Shown: positions 63,433 to 64,000 of the stretch, piece by piece
Position numbering within the stretch: position 1 is the stretch's first letter
How the letters are laid out: each line of letters opens with the position of its first letter
Source: Nemertoderma westbladi
Taxonomy: Eukaryota > Xenacoelomorpha > Nemertodermatida > Nemertodermatidae
Assembly (NCBI GenBank): GCA_032718475.1
Contig: JAUCBJ010007488.1
Location: 1-64,000, forward strand
Direction: 5' to 3'
Length of the DNA stretch: 64,000 nt
Made by a program: the position numbers and the translations under genes
Notes under the pieces: generated by a model
Seen by the model: only the letters and a program-made list of their open reading frames with translations
Told to the model about the DNA's origin: nothing
The model's database searches: none

Positions 63433-64000
63433 CCATGATCCCACGGTCCCACGACTCTACATATCATGGTACGTCATTATGAACCTATGGGATTGATCAC
63501 ACCCTTTGTTACTCCTTTATGTATTGAAGGTTGTGACTGATAAGCTTTCAGATAAATTGGAAAAGCTCTTAAGGAAAAGCCATGGTCTAACTGGAGTGTA
63601 AAAGCTTTTGCGGACATAACAAGTCATTTTTACGCAATGCGCTGAATACTCTAAAAAGCCCTAAAATTGTTCAACTACGCGTCGGTTAGAAATTAGAACC
63701 AAGATCGACGAAATCTGTCAGCTGATTCTTTGTGTATGTGGAGATTCCTTTGTTTGAGCCTATTCAGCCAATCAGAGCAATCTTCCGAGTTATGCCAATA
63801 GAGACCTACCTGTGGAAATTGGCGCATGCGCAGTTATAGTTTTTCTGAGAATCAGATTCCTCTCAGGATTCTGTGCTAAGTACGGACGTTTCAGACTTTG
63901 GCCCAAGAACATCTGATGGACAGAGTTATAAGAACATAAATCTATTAACCTGTTTTATGTTGCATACAAATCAAATCATACTAAACTTCATGAACACATA
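63433..64000. other. Unassigned sequence with promoter-like motifs
   Basis: No ORF is recognised. An inverted CCAAT context (GCCAATCAGAG, 63768-63778) and a perfect NRF-1-like palindrome GCGCATGCGC (63823-63832) lie 50 bp apart, followed by about 170 bp to the window end. This is compatible with a TATA-less animal promoter reading rightward, but is only suggestive. Confidence 0.3.

Overview
The window is animal (metazoan) nuclear DNA, most likely from an invertebrate. The evidence is two spliced exons that end a nicotinic-acetylcholine-receptor-like channel gene (7074-7213 and 7702-7927), a tRNA-derived SINE, and several retroelement classes typical of animals: Penelope-like, BEL/Pao, RTE-like and CR1/jockey-like. 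I cannot name the phylum. Nothing looks bacterial. Almost everything outside the two exons is transposable element or tandem repeat.

Layout. 1-4.1 kb: a fragment of a 'YADD' retroelement RT, then a Penelope-like element on + whose own RT motif has become a minisatellite, and which is interrupted by a 750-bp MITE with poly-G/poly-C ends. 4.2-7 kb: a decayed RTE-A copy and a 19-bp satellite lying in the intron of the receptor gene. 7-8 kb: the two receptor exons. 8.1-12 kb: a 28-bp array and a 3.6-kb, 54-bp array carrying tandem consensus splice-donor sequences. 12.9-15.9 kb: a SINE head whose tail has expanded into a satellite. 17.3-18.3 kb: an RTE-A tail and a hairpin repeat.

18.5-40.7 kb is a three-level nest. 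A + strand YADD retroelement (18.5-22.24 and 39.59-40.70 kb) is split at its RT catalytic box by a 5'-truncated RTE-A copy (22.24-22.42 and 38.78-39.59 kb). That copy is split by a 16.36-kb BEL/Pao element on the minus strand (22425-38780), with 2179-bp LTRs, TG...CA ends and a 5-bp target duplication GGCTG. The BEL element has a long gag-protease-RT ORF, has lost RNase H and the integrase core, and carries an unusual 1246-codon second ORF that looks like a DEDD 3'-5' exonuclease domain joined to three CCHC zinc knuckles.

40.9-43.8 kb: a terminal-inverted-repeat element with a small C2H2 ORF and an acidic ORF, flanked by palindromic TGCCTCA repeats that also occur at 17.5 kb. 44-51.7 kb: RTE-A, non-LTR ORF1/ORF2 and RTE-B remnants and a 350-bp perfect-looking hairpin. 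51.9-57 kb: 25-bp, 24-bp and 14-bp arrays. 57.4-63.5 kb: an apparently intact 3757-bp RTE-A element (58116-61872, 9-bp target duplication) inserted in an RTE-B copy, followed by another truncated RTE-A. 63.5-64 kb: unassigned sequence with promoter-like CCAAT and NRF-1-like sites.

A recurring theme is that at least three of the large arrays (RT-motif repeat, SINE-tail repeat, YADD N-terminal repeat) appear to have grown from sequence inside a transposable element. All calls rest on reading the sequence; no database search was possible.
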